DNA of 24,070 nucleotides from Candidatus Bathyarchaeota archaeon (GCA_014729935.1 WJJB01000186.1:1-24070), one strand, 5' to 3'; shown: positions 1 through 7,373, numbered from the stretch's first letter. Notes: generated from the sequence alone by a model not told the origin. Numbers and translations are program-made.

Positions 1-35
1 CTCTCACTCCTCACTTTTCGTGGAGAAGAACCACC

Positions 36-272
36 ATGAGACCCCCTGAATGTGCCGTGTGTGGCAAGGAAGATGGTTGTGAATTACTCGCATTCAAGCA
101 GAGCACTAGTGACAAGAATTGGGAGAAGCGGATGAAGAGCATGGGCGGTGTTGGGCATCCCCCTTGGCAAGAATGGTTTTGCGAAGAGCATGCCGAGAAT
201 GCGAAGAAATTCACCAACATGACCTTGAAGGATGCATGGCCTGAAATGAAAAAGCGCTTTAAGACGTCATGA
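36..272 (+). CDS. Small Cys/His-rich protein, probable zinc-binding
   Basis: Encodes 78 residues of unknown function. An N-terminal CAVC pair (residues 7-10), a Cys at about 15 and a later C-E-E-H motif (about residues 49-52) look like ligands of a small zinc site. This is inference from spacing, with no family recognised. A GTGGAG ribosome binding site (20-25) lies 10 nt before the ATG. The gene is basic and lysine-rich with no membrane segment. Its TGA (270-272) directly follows the reverse-strand stop of the longin-like gene, so the two genes converge with no intergenic space. The reading frame on the opposite strand over the same region looks like a shadow. Confidence 0.6.
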   Translation: MRPPECAVCGKEDGCELLAFKQSTSDKNWEKRMKSMGGVGHPPWQEWFCEEHAENAKKFTNMTLKDAWPEMKKRFKTS

Positions 273-689
273 GGAGTCATCAAAGCTGCAAGTAAAGGGA
301 GATTCTTTTCTTCCCGCATCTTTAAATATCTTGTAGATAAAATCATCTAGCTTGGCAAGCTTGCTCCTGTTTATTCCCGGTCCCTTGAACACGTTGGAAT
401 ATCTCTCTTCTAACTCGTCCCTGATTACTTCGATGAGCCGGTAGATGAAATCGTGGTCTTCGAATGGCTCGTGAATGACGAGAAACGTGATTTCATTTCC
501 GTTCACATCATGTTGCTCGATAACCATGTGCGTGTTGGTGAAAAGTATATCTGCTAATTGATCTCGCGGAAAGATTTCCGAACCAAATTGCCGTACTGCC
601 GTCGCAAATCCAGCAACCAAGTCACAGTTGATTTCACATCGTTCGAAACGAGCCTCATAAGCGAGAAGTCCCGAGTCCGTGTAGATCAT
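267..689 (-). CDS. Longin/roadblock-like small protein (Asgard-type)
   Basis: About 140 residues. The pattern begins with a strand containing YTDSGLLAYEARF, then a helix with LVAGFATAVRQFG, a strand near ADILFTNTHMVIEQ, another near ITFLVIHEP, and a final amphipathic helix. This strand-helix order is typical of longin/roadblock-like small proteins that are abundant in Asgard archaea and associated with small GTPases; the match is by pattern only. A GTG at 713 would extend the N-terminus by 8 residues. I prefer the ATG at 689 because a TATA-like TTAAAA is centred about 28 nt upstream, which fits a leaderless transcript. No signal peptide or transmembrane helix is seen. Confidence 0.55.
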   Translation of the reverse strand: MIYTDSGLLAYEARFERCEINCDLVAGFATAVRQFGSEIFPRDQLADILFTNTHMVIEQHDVNGNEITFLVIHEPFEDHDFIYRLIEVIRDELEERYSNVFKGPGINRSKLAKLDDFIYKIFKDAGRKESPFTCSFDDSS

Positions 690-712
690 TATTGATATTA
701 TCACAATAACCA

Positions 713-722
713 CTTTTAACCC
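713..722 (-). promoter_or_regulatory. TATA-like box of the longin-like gene
   Basis: On the minus strand this reads GGGTTAAAAG. The AT core is centred about 28 nt upstream of the ATG at 689, the usual archaeal TATA-to-start spacing for a leaderless message. No ribosome binding site precedes that ATG. Confidence 0.35.
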
Positions 723-986
723 ATAACTACTTGTTCGATCATTGTAAAAAAGGGATAGCTTGCATAGGTTCTCGGGCTAAATCGGTTGATGAAGCCACGG
801 CGTTCATGCCGTTCAGGCACTTGTCATTCACCAACATCCAGTCCCTCGTTGTCTTCCTCGTCGGATCGGGTTGCATTGGGAAATATTTCTTTCGGACGTA
901 TGCTTGCTTGTCCTTAAGCACATTCCTTGGGATGATCTTACATGATAGATGCTACCGTTGCATCTTAGTACATGTACGGTATGTGC
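723..986. other. Intergenic region without a confident gene
   Basis: Both strands carry short open frames, the minus-strand one (739-921, GTG start) having more protein-like composition, but neither resembles a family I know. The stretch lies between the longin-like gene and the end of a tnpB relic, so it may be eroded mobile-element sequence. A perfect palindrome GTACATGTAC sits at about 969-978. Confidence 0.4.
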
Positions 987-1419
987 TCAAAGAATGGACC
1001 AGTGAACTAACCCCCGCCTGAAGGCTGGGGCTTCTAACCCGCACCAATGGCTGGAGCTTACCGCGAGTGCATCGCTGCTTCTACCACGAGCGAGCCCGTG
1101 TATCGCGGCAAATCGTTCGGTCGCTTTCGGGAAGCGGTCCAAGAACGATTCCCCGTTCACGGGGGGGTTCGGCAATAGGAAATCGTGGTCACCGTTCTCG
1201 CTTTTGAGCAAGATCACGATTATGATGTTGATCGCCGAGTTGATGTCGCGATCCATCCGATTTCCACAATTGCAGTCAATAATTCTCTCGGTAGGTGCCA
1301 GTTTTCTCACTTTTCCACAACAGTACAACGCGTGGTTGATGTTTCGGGGTTGAAATTGGTGGGATACAAGGAAGAAAGAGTTTTGCTACACGATGGAGCA
1401 GGAATTCTTGATACCCCTA
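987..1419 (-). pseudogene. tnpB: Decayed TnpB (IS200/IS605 family) C-terminal fragment
   Basis: The minus strand encodes the end of a TnpB nuclease. Visible parts are the second half of the zinc ribbon (CCGKVRKLAPTER, then CNCG), the RuvC-III block MDRDINSAINI, and a C-terminal EAPAFRRG encoded by the element's end hairpin. Just upstream, a different frame carries FNPETSTTRC, matching the conserved NP-TS-C segment before the ribbon. A frameshift at about 1320 therefore splits the motif. Further upstream the frame meets TAA and TAG stops (about 1420-1430), and RuvC-I, RuvC-II and the N-terminal domain are absent. The open frame runs past EAPAFRRG to a stop at 987. This is a dead remnant, not a functional nuclease. 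Confidence 0.8.
1012..1030. repeat. IS200/IS605-like terminal hairpin
   Basis: CCCC-GCC-TGAA-GGC-T-GGGG folds into a seven-pair stem with a single unpaired T (1026) and a four-base loop. Subterminal hairpins with one bulged base are what Y1 transposases recognise at IS200/IS605 ends. It lies at the 3' end of the minus-strand tnpB relic and encodes that relic's last residues, as expected for an element right end. Confidence 0.65.
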
Positions 1420-1510
1420 GCTATTATGGCAGTTTGAAATGGGAAGCGAGATATTTGTCGGAGCCGAATTAAAATGTAGTCGATGATAATTATCAAGTTC
1501 CCCCGATACT

Positions 1511-1531
1511 GTTTAGGGCGTGGTAGTTCAA
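1511..1531. repeat. 21-bp repeat, copy 1 (matches 19284-19304)
   Basis: Twenty of 21 bases match 19284-19304, including the exact 14-mer gcgtggtagttcaa. On the minus strand it reads TTGAACTACCACGC, resembling the outer arm of an IS605-type end hairpin. It lies about 480 bp from the hairpin at 1012, on the 5' side of the minus-strand tnpB relic, so the two could be the ends of one internally shrunken element. A perfect palindrome gataattatc lies nearby at about 1485-1494. Confidence 0.55.
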
Positions 1532-1582
1532 AGGCTAAATACACAATCTAACACGATTTCATCTTTTTTTTCCAAAAGAAGA

Positions 1583-1607
1583 CCACGTCCTCTGGTTTGG
1601 GGCGTGG
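1583..1607. repeat. IS605-type left-end hairpin of the plus-strand tnpB relic
   Basis: CCACGTCC (1583-1590) pairs with GGGCGTGG (1600-1607), eight pairs including one T-G, around a nine-base loop. Its right arm resembles the 21-bp repeat at 1511 (both contain ggcgtgg). It lies about 55 nt upstream of the tnpB N-terminal fragment beginning at 1662, where a left end would be expected. Confidence 0.6.
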
Positions 1608-1661
1608 CTGAATCTCTCACCGTCGTTCAAAAATTCGATGGTCTCCCTCCCTTTTCAAGTG

Positions 1662-1907
1662 ATGGCTTCGATGGCTAGAGCAGTGCTCGTCGACCATGCC
1701 GTGAAGGTGTGCATCCACCCGAACAAGACGCAAGAAGAATTGCTCGCAAAGACGCTTGGATGCAAGCGATGGATCGGGAACCACTGGCGGGAAGAACGGG
1801 AAACGTACTAAAAGGAACACGGCAACACGGTTGGTTTTAGATACATCCCCGCGAGGATATCGAAGAAGACGAATCCGTGGCTCAAGGAACTCGATAGCCG
1901 TTCGTGA
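1662..1907 (+). pseudogene. tnpB: TnpB (IS200/IS605 family) N-terminal fragment with an internal stop
   Basis: The frame starting at 1662 or 1671 reads KVCIHPNKTQEELLAKTLGC, the N-terminal helix-turn-helix signature of IS605 OrfB/TnpB, and continues through IGNHWREERETY. An in-frame TAA follows at the point where intact proteins continue with YKEHG. The same frame resumes (KEHGNT) and reaches NPWLKELDSRS, another conserved TnpB segment, before a TGA at 1905-1907. Everything after about residue 80 of the roughly 370-400 usual in the family is gone. The next gene's ATG (1908) follows the TGA immediately and in the same frame, so the truncation point lies at or just inside the mrfB-like gene. 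This fragment is opposite in orientation to the relic at 987-1419 and so belongs to a different copy. Confidence 0.85.
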
Positions 1908-2987
1908 ATGGAAGCATTATTGATGATGGAGATACTAGTGATCTTGTTGGAATTAAAATACCCCGTGTACCATCGACGACCCATCGAATCTTCAGTTGTT
2001 GAACTAGAGGAAAGTGGGGGAACCTGCCTTGCCATAAAGCATGTCTTCAAGATGAATGAACGGTTCGACACGAGAAAGGCTTTCTTGCTCACGCGAAAAC
2101 GCCTGACGCATGACATCACGTTAGTTCATGGAATCAACCGCAAGGGAGGAATTTGGAAGAAAAAACGGTTAAGAACCATCCGTGACGTCTTATATTGCAC
2201 TAATCGCTCGTTGCGCAAGTCTGCACGTGAAGTTCTCACGTGGATAGAGAATAGTGATATCGAGCGGTTGCGAGAAGGCACTGGTGCAAGGGATGCCGAA
2301 CTCCTGTTTTGCGTGGATCCATCGCATATCAATTACCTCGATATTGAAACCACGGGAATGCGTGATGCGAGGATTTTCCTGGTTGCACTTGGCATCTTGA
2401 ATGTGCCGGCAAACACGCTAGAAACGGTCCAGTTCTTGGCAAGGAACCTCGACGAGGAATACATGGTGTGCAAGCAAACATTGGATATGTTAAAACGTTA
2501 CCCGTGCATGATTTCTTATAACGGGAAAGCCTTTGATGGGAAGGTGCTAGATGAGCGATTTTTCTATTATTTTAACACGGGCATCGATGATATCTTGGAA
2601 CATCATGTTGATTTACTGCACGAGGTCCGTCATTTCACAGGTGCTTCTAAATGCGTGAAACTCGGGGATGTAGAACGGAGCATCCTGCGTGCCCCGAGAA
2701 GTGGAGATATCCCTTCCCGTGATATCCCTGATGCATATCAATTATTCATAAACGCGGGAAACCACGATTCATTCACACGGTATCTCTCTGAGGTTTTCCA
2801 AGTGGGAGATAACAATGTAATGAATTCCAGCAAACTTGTAGGTGATAGCGAGACATCACGCGCGTTTTTTGACATGTACAGGGTCATCCATCATAACTTC
2901 ATCGATATCTTATCGTTGCATTCCATCTTGATGAAGATCCTGCAAACGGTCCACGCGGGCTTGATAACAGGATGCAGAAGGTGTTGA
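1908..2987 (+). CDS. mrfB: DEDD exonuclease, MrfB/YprB-like
   Basis: A 359-residue RNase H-like 3'-5' exonuclease of the YprB type. Catalytic motifs are visible in order: YLDIETTG (D145, E147), SYNGKAFDGK (D210), and HHNFIDILSL (H329, D333, H-x3-D spacing). HVDLLHEVRHF and a segment containing VERSILRA also match YprB. In Bacillus subtilis MrfB (YprB) works with helicase MrfA in repair of mitomycin C damage. The partner helicase gene overlaps this stop here, supporting the same pairing. The protein ends about 26 residues after the last catalytic Asp, so the C-terminal TPR region of the Bacillus protein is missing. The start is uncertain: ATG codons at 1908, 1923 and 1926 are possible, and the first sits directly on the tnpB relic, so the native N-terminus may have been altered. 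No clear promoter is visible upstream. Confidence 0.8.
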   Translation: MEALLMMEILVILLELKYPVYHRRPIESSVVELEESGGTCLAIKHVFKMNERFDTRKAFLLTRKRLTHDITLVHGINRKGGIWKKKRLRTIRDVLYCTNRSLRKSAREVLTWIENSDIERLREGTGARDAELLFCVDPSHINYLDIETTGMRDARIFLVALGILNVPANTLETVQFLARNLDEEYMVCKQTLDMLKRYPCMISYNGKAFDGKVLDERFFYYFNTGIDDILEHHVDLLHEVRHFTGASKCVKLGDVERSILRAPRSGDIPSRDIPDAYQLFINAGNHDSFTRYLSEVFQVGDNNVMNSSKLVGDSETSRAFFDMYRVIHHNFIDILSLHSILMKILQTVHAGLITGCRRC

Positions 2988-5419
2988 TGGTAATGGAGAA
3001 TAACCATATCCCTGGTGAAAATCGTCTGAAAGCTATCTTGAAGAAAAAAAAGCAATCCGATAAAGCAAAAGTGAGCCTGCTCCACGAGCGAGCTCTACCA
3101 GCCAAGGAGTCCAAGTTCCTTGAAATCAACATGGACCGACTTCACCCGAAACTCTCGAGTTACCTTGAAAGTGTCGGATTCAATTTCTGGACGCATCAAT
3201 CTGATGCCATTGAAAACATCTTAGACGGGCGAAACGTGGTGATCTCCACGTCGACGGCATCAGGGAAAACCATGTGTTATCTCATCCCCATTCTCAATAG
3301 TATCTTGGAAAGTGGGCTTGTCAACACGACATTCCTAGTGTACCCACTCAAGGCTTTGGCTCAGGATCAATTCCAGAAAATTCGACGGATCTTTGCGGCG
3401 CTGGATATCCCGCAACGATACATTGGGGTTTATGACGCCGACACGGCAATAGATGACAAGCGACGTATACGTAACGAGTGTAAGATCGTCATCACGAACC
3501 CGTATGGATTGCACATGTACCTTGGAAATCATCGCCTATGGAAAAAATTCTTGGAACACGTGCATTACATCGTGTTCGATGAAGTTCACGTGTATACCGG
3601 GGTCTTTGGATCGAATGTAGCCCTCCTGATGCGCAGGATCAAGAGAATCGCCAACGCGTATGGGAAAAACCCCCAGTGGATTTTTTGTAGTGCAACCATC
3701 GGTAATCCCAGGGAATTGGCAGAAAAACTCACAGGATTGCCCTTCATCTTGGTGGATGATGATGGTTCCAATACAAGCGAGAAATACTTTTGGTTATGGA
3801 ACCCGGCATATAACAAGGAAACAGACCAGCGCATCTCGTACCATCACGATAGCAGGGAGCTCTTCCAATATTTCATCCAGCATGGATTGCAAACCCTCAT
3901 GTTCACCCAAAGTCGAAAGATGGCAGAGCTGCAAGCGAAATGGGCCATCAATTACTTCCGGGGAACGAGACATGAAGGAAGGATCATGCCATACCGGGCT
4001 GGATATCCCGCGCGAACCCGCAGAAAACTCGAAAAACAATTGCGGGAGCGTTCCTTGATTGGCATCTCGGCAACAAGTGCCTTGGAACTTGGAATCGATA
4101 TCGGAAGCTTGGATGCAGTGATCATATCGGGATTTCCAGGATCCATGATGTCCCTGTGGCAGCAAGCAGGAAGATGCGGGAGAGGAAAGGGGAAATCCAT
4201 CGTGGTTTTTTGCGCGGGATCCGATGCACTGGATCAATACTACATCAATCATCCACAAATGTTCTTCAAGAAGAATCACGAGAGTGCTATCATTAGCTTG
4301 GAGAACCCATATATCCTTCGAGGGCATCTCGCGTGTGCCGTGAAGGAGCGTCCCATTGGCGATTCCGAGCTACTGTTTTTCGGTCCACGAGCACATCCAG
4401 TAATGCGGGATATGCTTGCCGAGGGTATCATCCATCGAATAGGCAATAAATTTTTTTATGCCAAGGATGATTTCCCAGCGGAAAAAATTCCACTTAATGC
4501 AATTCCCACCGAGAGTTACCAAGTTTTTCAAGTGGACAGGCAAAGAAGAAGGTATCTCACCTCAGAAACCGAAGATAGGGTGTTTTCGACCCTGCACGAG
4601 GGGGCTATCTTCCTTTTCATGGCAGAGACATTCAAGGTGATCTCCCTTGATTTGGATGAAAAAGTCGTATCCCTGAAGCGCGAGGAAGTTAATTATTACA
4701 CCGAGCCGTATTACGATACGAGTGTTATTCCCTTGGTTGAACGGGACAATGGTGAGAAGGTGCCCGCACGAAGAAGGTCATCACTCGTTCCTGCACTGGT
4801 TCGCGAGAGGGGGGAGGGGTTAGAACCATTAGAAATTCATTATGGCAACGTGACAGTGGAAAAAAGATACACGAAGTATGTTGAGAAGAAAATCTCCGAT
4901 GGCAGTACCATGTCCCAGCACCCGCTTCACCTGCCACGAACGAAATTCAACACGAAAGGGGTCTTCATCATCATCCCGAATGATATTCACGTGGCATTAT
5001 TGGAACAGGGAAGCAAGAAATTAGGGGGAGGAATTCACGCAATCGAGCATGGTATCATCGCGTTATTCCCGCAGCATGTTTTCTGCAGCAGGTGGGACGT
5101 GGGAGGCGTCAGTATTACCTTGGATCCATTATTCAATCGCCCGGTTATTTATCTCTATGATAGTTTCCCGGGGGGGATCGGATTGGTGGAAAAAGCCAAG
5201 GATGTCATGCTTTCATTGCTCGGTGACACGTTGGAGATAATCAAGTCCTGTACATGTCAAGCGGACACCGGGTGCCCGTCCTGCGTTCAATCACCGAAAT
5301 GCGGGAACGGAAACGATCCCATTTCGAAATCGAGTGCGGAAACGATCATCGAGATGCTATTGCAGCTGGAGTATACTAGCCCCCGTTACTTCAAACCTAG
5401 ACCTTCCGGACATCGGTGA
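2987..5419 (+). CDS. mrfA: DExH helicase with C-terminal Cys cluster (DUF1998), MrfA/YprA-like
   Basis: An SF2 helicase of about 810 residues. Numbered from 2987, motif I is TASGKT (90-95), motif II DEVH (198-201), motif III SAT, a motif-V region containing SATSALELGIDIG, and motif VI QQAGRCGRG (from 392). The C-terminus has a zinc-type cluster with Cys at 755, 757, 763, 766 and 772 (the GCPSCVQSPKCGNGN stretch), diagnostic of the DUF1998/MZB region of YprA/MrfA and Hrq1-type helicases. The ATG at 2987 shares a base with the exonuclease stop (TGATG), indicating translational coupling. An AAGGTG (2978-2983) could also serve ATG 2993, and an ATG at 2972 extends the protein by five residues. By family knowledge it is a 3'-5' DNA translocase in damage repair; pairing with the exonuclease is inferred from the overlap. 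Its 3' end is 16 bp from a convergent tnpB-like ORF. Confidence 0.88.
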   Translation: MVMENNHIPGENRLKAILKKKKQSDKAKVSLLHERALPAKESKFLEINMDRLHPKLSSYLESVGFNFWTHQSDAIENILDGRNVVISTSTASGKTMCYLIPILNSILESGLVNTTFLVYPLKALAQDQFQKIRRIFAALDIPQRYIGVYDADTAIDDKRRIRNECKIVITNPYGLHMYLGNHRLWKKFLEHVHYIVFDEVHVYTGVFGSNVALLMRRIKRIANAYGKNPQWIFCSATIGNPRELAEKLTGLPFILVDDDGSNTSEKYFWLWNPAYNKETDQRISYHHDSRELFQYFIQHGLQTLMFTQSRKMAELQAKWAINYFRGTRHEGRIMPYRAGYPARTRRKLEKQLRERSLIGISATSALELGIDIGSLDAVIISGFPGSMMSLWQQAGRCGRGKGKSIVVFCAGSDALDQYYINHPQMFFKKNHESAIISLENPYILRGHLACAVKERPIGDSELLFFGPRAHPVMRDMLAEGIIHRIGNKFFYAKDDFPAEKIPLNAIPTESYQVFQVDRQRRRYLTSETEDRVFSTLHEGAIFLFMAETFKVISLDLDEKVVSLKREEVNYYTEPYYDTSVIPLVERDNGEKVPARRRSSLVPALVRERGEGLEPLEIHYGNVTVEKRYTKYVEKKISDGSTMSQHPLHLPRTKFNTKGVFIIIPNDIHVALLEQGSKKLGGGIHAIEHGIIALFPQHVFCSRWDVGGVSITLDPLFNRPVIYLYDSFPGGIGLVEKAKDVMLSLLGDTLEIIKSCTCQADTGCPSCVQSPKCGNGNDPISKSSAETIIEMLLQLEYTSPRYFKPRPSGHR

Positions 5420-5435
5420 TGTCAAGCTGCCAGGG

Positions 5436-6272
5436 TTAACTGGATGGGTGGTAACGGCACCCGTCGCGGGAACGTGTAGCCCCCGCGGATAATGGTGCAA
5501 CGTGGATGTTGCGCGTAGCGTTGAGATCCCTGTCGAGCACGAGACCGCATTCGAAGTTCGTGCAATGGAAGGTCTTTCCCTTCCTCTCGTCGATGGTCCT
5601 GCACTGGCTGCACTTCTGGGAGGTATTCCTCGGGTTCACGAGCTCCACGAACATGCCCTCCCGCCTCGCCATCGACGTGACGTGGGCTTGGAGCTCCGAG
5701 TAGAGCCAGTGGACCTGCCACGTGGCGAGGAAGAGACCGGAATTCTTCCTGGACAAGCACCGGGACCAGCTCAAGTCTTCCAGCCGGATGACTTGGACGC
5801 CCTCGTGTTCGCAGGCAGCGACGAAACGCGTGGCGACTTGCTTGGCGAGCTCCTCGTGGATGTTGCGGATCTTCATCCAGGCGCGCTTCCACTCGCGGCG
5901 CAGCGTGAAGTACTTGTGGTGCTTCTTGAAGGTTCCGGGATGCTTGTTCCTGTAGCGGTCCGCCCTCGATTTCTTGCGGTAGGCTTCCTTCTGCAGGGAG
6001 ACCCGCTTCCGCTTGAGGTTCGGGATGGAATGCACCGGGTCGGGCGGTCCCGAGAACCAATCGCCGCGCGGGCCGGCGAGTTGTCCTTGATCGAGGAAGT
6101 ACTCCTCGTGCATGGAACGCGTCGCCGCCTGCTTTAACACAGTGATCGATGCACCGTGGCTCTTGGAATAGCGGACCAAGTAACCAAAACCGAACCGGAT
6201 CAAGCGATCCCTGTACGTGACCACGACGCGGTGGATCACCCCGTGCCGATCGCCTTGCACAGCCTCTATCAT
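5436..6272 (-). CDS. TnpB-like protein lacking a visible RuvC-I motif
   Basis: A 278-residue open frame whose C-terminal two thirds is TnpB-like. It has RuvC-II (VIRLEDLSW, with the catalytic Glu), WQVHWLYSEL, ELVNPRNTSQKCSQC, a second Cys pair around FHCTNFECG, and RuvC-III LDRDLNATRNI. The first 85 or so residues show no RuvC-I Asp motif and no helix-turn-helix like the relic at 1662, and the length is well short of the roughly 370-400 usual for the family. Either the 5' half was replaced or deleted, or this is an unusual branch; I favour deletion. The region is visibly GC-richer than its neighbours, pointing to transfer. No clear end hairpin is found on either side. The long plus-strand frame over the same bases is a composition shadow. 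Confidence 0.7.
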   Translation of the reverse strand: MIEAVQGDRHGVIHRVVVTYRDRLIRFGFGYLVRYSKSHGASITVLKQAATRSMHEEYFLDQGQLAGPRGDWFSGPPDPVHSIPNLKRKRVSLQKEAYRKKSRADRYRNKHPGTFKKHHKYFTLRREWKRAWMKIRNIHEELAKQVATRFVAACEHEGVQVIRLEDLSWSRCLSRKNSGLFLATWQVHWLYSELQAHVTSMARREGMFVELVNPRNTSQKCSQCRTIDERKGKTFHCTNFECGLVLDRDLNATRNIHVAPLSAGATRSRDGCRYHPSS

Positions 6273-6480
6273 CTTCCGGTGAAACGTTAATCTTGTCCTT
6301 TTCTAGCCTTGTACCTCCTGCATGCTGTCTAGAAATGTCCGGAAAAAAATAAGCTGCTAGATAACCCTAACTAAACTGGAGATCGTGGTTTTCTCATGGG
6401 TTTTCGTATCAACCATTGGAAAATCCATGGAAGGTGCACCCGACAGGTTTTCAATACACCATCAGGTCTTTTGCTGAACT

Positions 6481-6837
6481 TTACTTCTCTTGTCGCTGTT
6501 TTTTCAGGAACTCTGGCACGAGGGAACTGCCAAGGTCCTTGGCAGTAGCAACCATCGACCGTGGATCAAGTGGATTCTTGAAATCCTTCCCAAGTATCTC
6601 TATGGTTTTGATCAGCTTCTCGAAGTTCGCGGACATCGTGTTTAAGGGATCAGCAACACGTTCCGTCATATCATTGATGGAAGTGGACATCTCCTCGATG
6701 GATTCGCGGGTGCGATGCAAAGTACTGGTCATGTCATCCATGGAATTACCAAGACGCTCTGACATGGCTTCCAGTGCAGCTAATGTCTTTTCAAGCGTGC
6801 TAACCAGTTGTTTCATCTTGAGCATGTCGGGTGACAT
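6481..6837 (-). CDS. Small coiled-coil protein of unknown function
   Basis: A 118-residue soluble protein, helical throughout, with heptad-like spacing of Leu, Met and Ile from about residue 5 to 85 (for example STLEKTLAALEAM, then SIEEMSTSINDMTERV). The tail is basic. No membrane segment, signal peptide or enzymatic motif is visible. It resembles generic bacterial and archaeal coiled-coil proteins, but I cannot name a family. It is transcribed divergently from the ATP synthase operon, sharing about 125 bp of upstream sequence. Whether it is functionally tied to that operon is unknown. The overlapping plus-strand frame (6416-6895) looks like a shadow. Confidence 0.6.
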   Translation of the reverse strand: MSPDMLKMKQLVSTLEKTLAALEAMSERLGNSMDDMTSTLHRTRESIEEMSTSINDMTERVADPLNTMSANFEKLIKTIEILGKDFKNPLDPRSMVATAKDLGSSLVPEFLKKQRQEK

Positions 6838-6911
6838 CGTGTCACTATCAATACAAGAACACTTGAGAAAAACTTTCCCAAATGCAAAAGGTTAATGTTC
6901 TTTCAAGTTTC

Positions 6912-6919
6912 TTTATAAG
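6912..6919 (+). promoter_or_regulatory. TATA box of the ATP synthase operon
   Basis: TTTATAAG is close to the archaeal TATA consensus. Transcription would start about 25 nt downstream near 6940, leaving roughly 25 nt before the TTG start of the subunit K gene at 6964. It is the only strong TATA-like site in the divergent region 6838-6963. Confidence 0.55.
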
Positions 6920-6963
6920 CTTGAACTTATTTTGTACATCAAGCAATAACTTCACTATCAAAG

Positions 6964-7329
6964 TTGATAATCTTGAATGCAATCAAGCAAAAATATGTCT
7001 TGAGGCTGATCGCGCTCCAATTCGTTTTTATCGCATTGATCATCACCCTGCTTCCAACTATGATTTCTACCGTGAGTGCACAAGGATCAACCGAACCAGA
7101 TGCCAGCTACTACAACATGATTCTCATTGCTATTGCAATGGTCGTGGCTATACCCTCCCTTGCTGCGGCATACGTTTTAAAAACAGCAGTTTCTTCTGCA
7201 ATCGCCGCTTTAACCGAACGCCAATCAATAGGCGGGCTGGCATTGATATTTGTGGCAATGGGTGAAGCAATCGCGATATACGGCCTCATTGTTGGCATGA
7301 TGCTCATGCAATATCTTCCAAGTGTCTAA
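6964..7329 (+). CDS. atpK: A-type ATP synthase subunit K (c-ring proteolipid) with leader
   Basis: The rotor-ring proteolipid of the membrane sector. The mature part has two helices, with IAIAMVVAIPSLAAAYVL leading into a polar loop (ALTERQSIGG) and then ALIFVAMGEAIAIYGLIVG, whose Glu (E101) is the ion-binding carboxylate. The first helix has Ala, Pro and Ser where typical c-subunits have a Gly-rich packing face. A 40-residue N-terminal hydrophobic leader ending in TVSAQ resembles a cleavable signal peptide or a third helix. The frame opens only with TTG (6964 or 6973), and the first in-frame ATG (about 7060) would remove the leader and give a canonical two-helix protein near 89 residues. The upstream in-frame stop is at 6946. 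First gene of the operon. Confidence 0.85.
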   Translation: MIILNAIKQKYVLRLIALQFVFIALIITLLPTMISTVSAQGSTEPDASYYNMILIAIAMVVAIPSLAAAYVLKTAVSSAIAALTERQSIGGLALIFVAMGEAIAIYGLIVGMMLMQYLPSV

Positions 7330-7373
7330 TAGGATGAATTTAAATCAATTCCTTTTCACCTTCATGAATTCCC

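Noticed and set aside
739..921. A 60-codon minus-strand frame with protein-like composition (KKYFPMQPDPTRKTTRDW segment).
   Set aside because: It starts with GTG, has no clear ribosome binding site, and matches no family I recognise. It may be an eroded transposon piece, so it is mentioned only in the intergenic entry.
987..1531. CRISPR-like interpretation of the repeated gcgtggtagttcaa sequences.
   Set aside because: Only two close copies exist, 17.8 kb apart, with no regular spacing, no spacers and no cas genes. They fit transposon ends better.
5422..6137. Long Arg-, Pro- and Leu-rich open frames on both strands overlapping the third tnpB-like ORF.
   Set aside because: They are composition shadows of a GC-rich region. 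Only the 5436-6272 minus frame shows conserved TnpB motifs.
6273..6480. Possible tRNA or structured RNA in the gap between the tnpB-like ORF and the coiled-coil gene.
   Set aside because: No cloverleaf, T-loop signature or strong stem could be found by eye there or in the other intergenic gaps.
6416..6895. A 159-codon plus-strand frame with Ser-rich hydrophobic sequence.
   Set aside because: It lies antisense to the coiled-coil gene, whose frame has regular heptads. The plus frame looks like its shadow.
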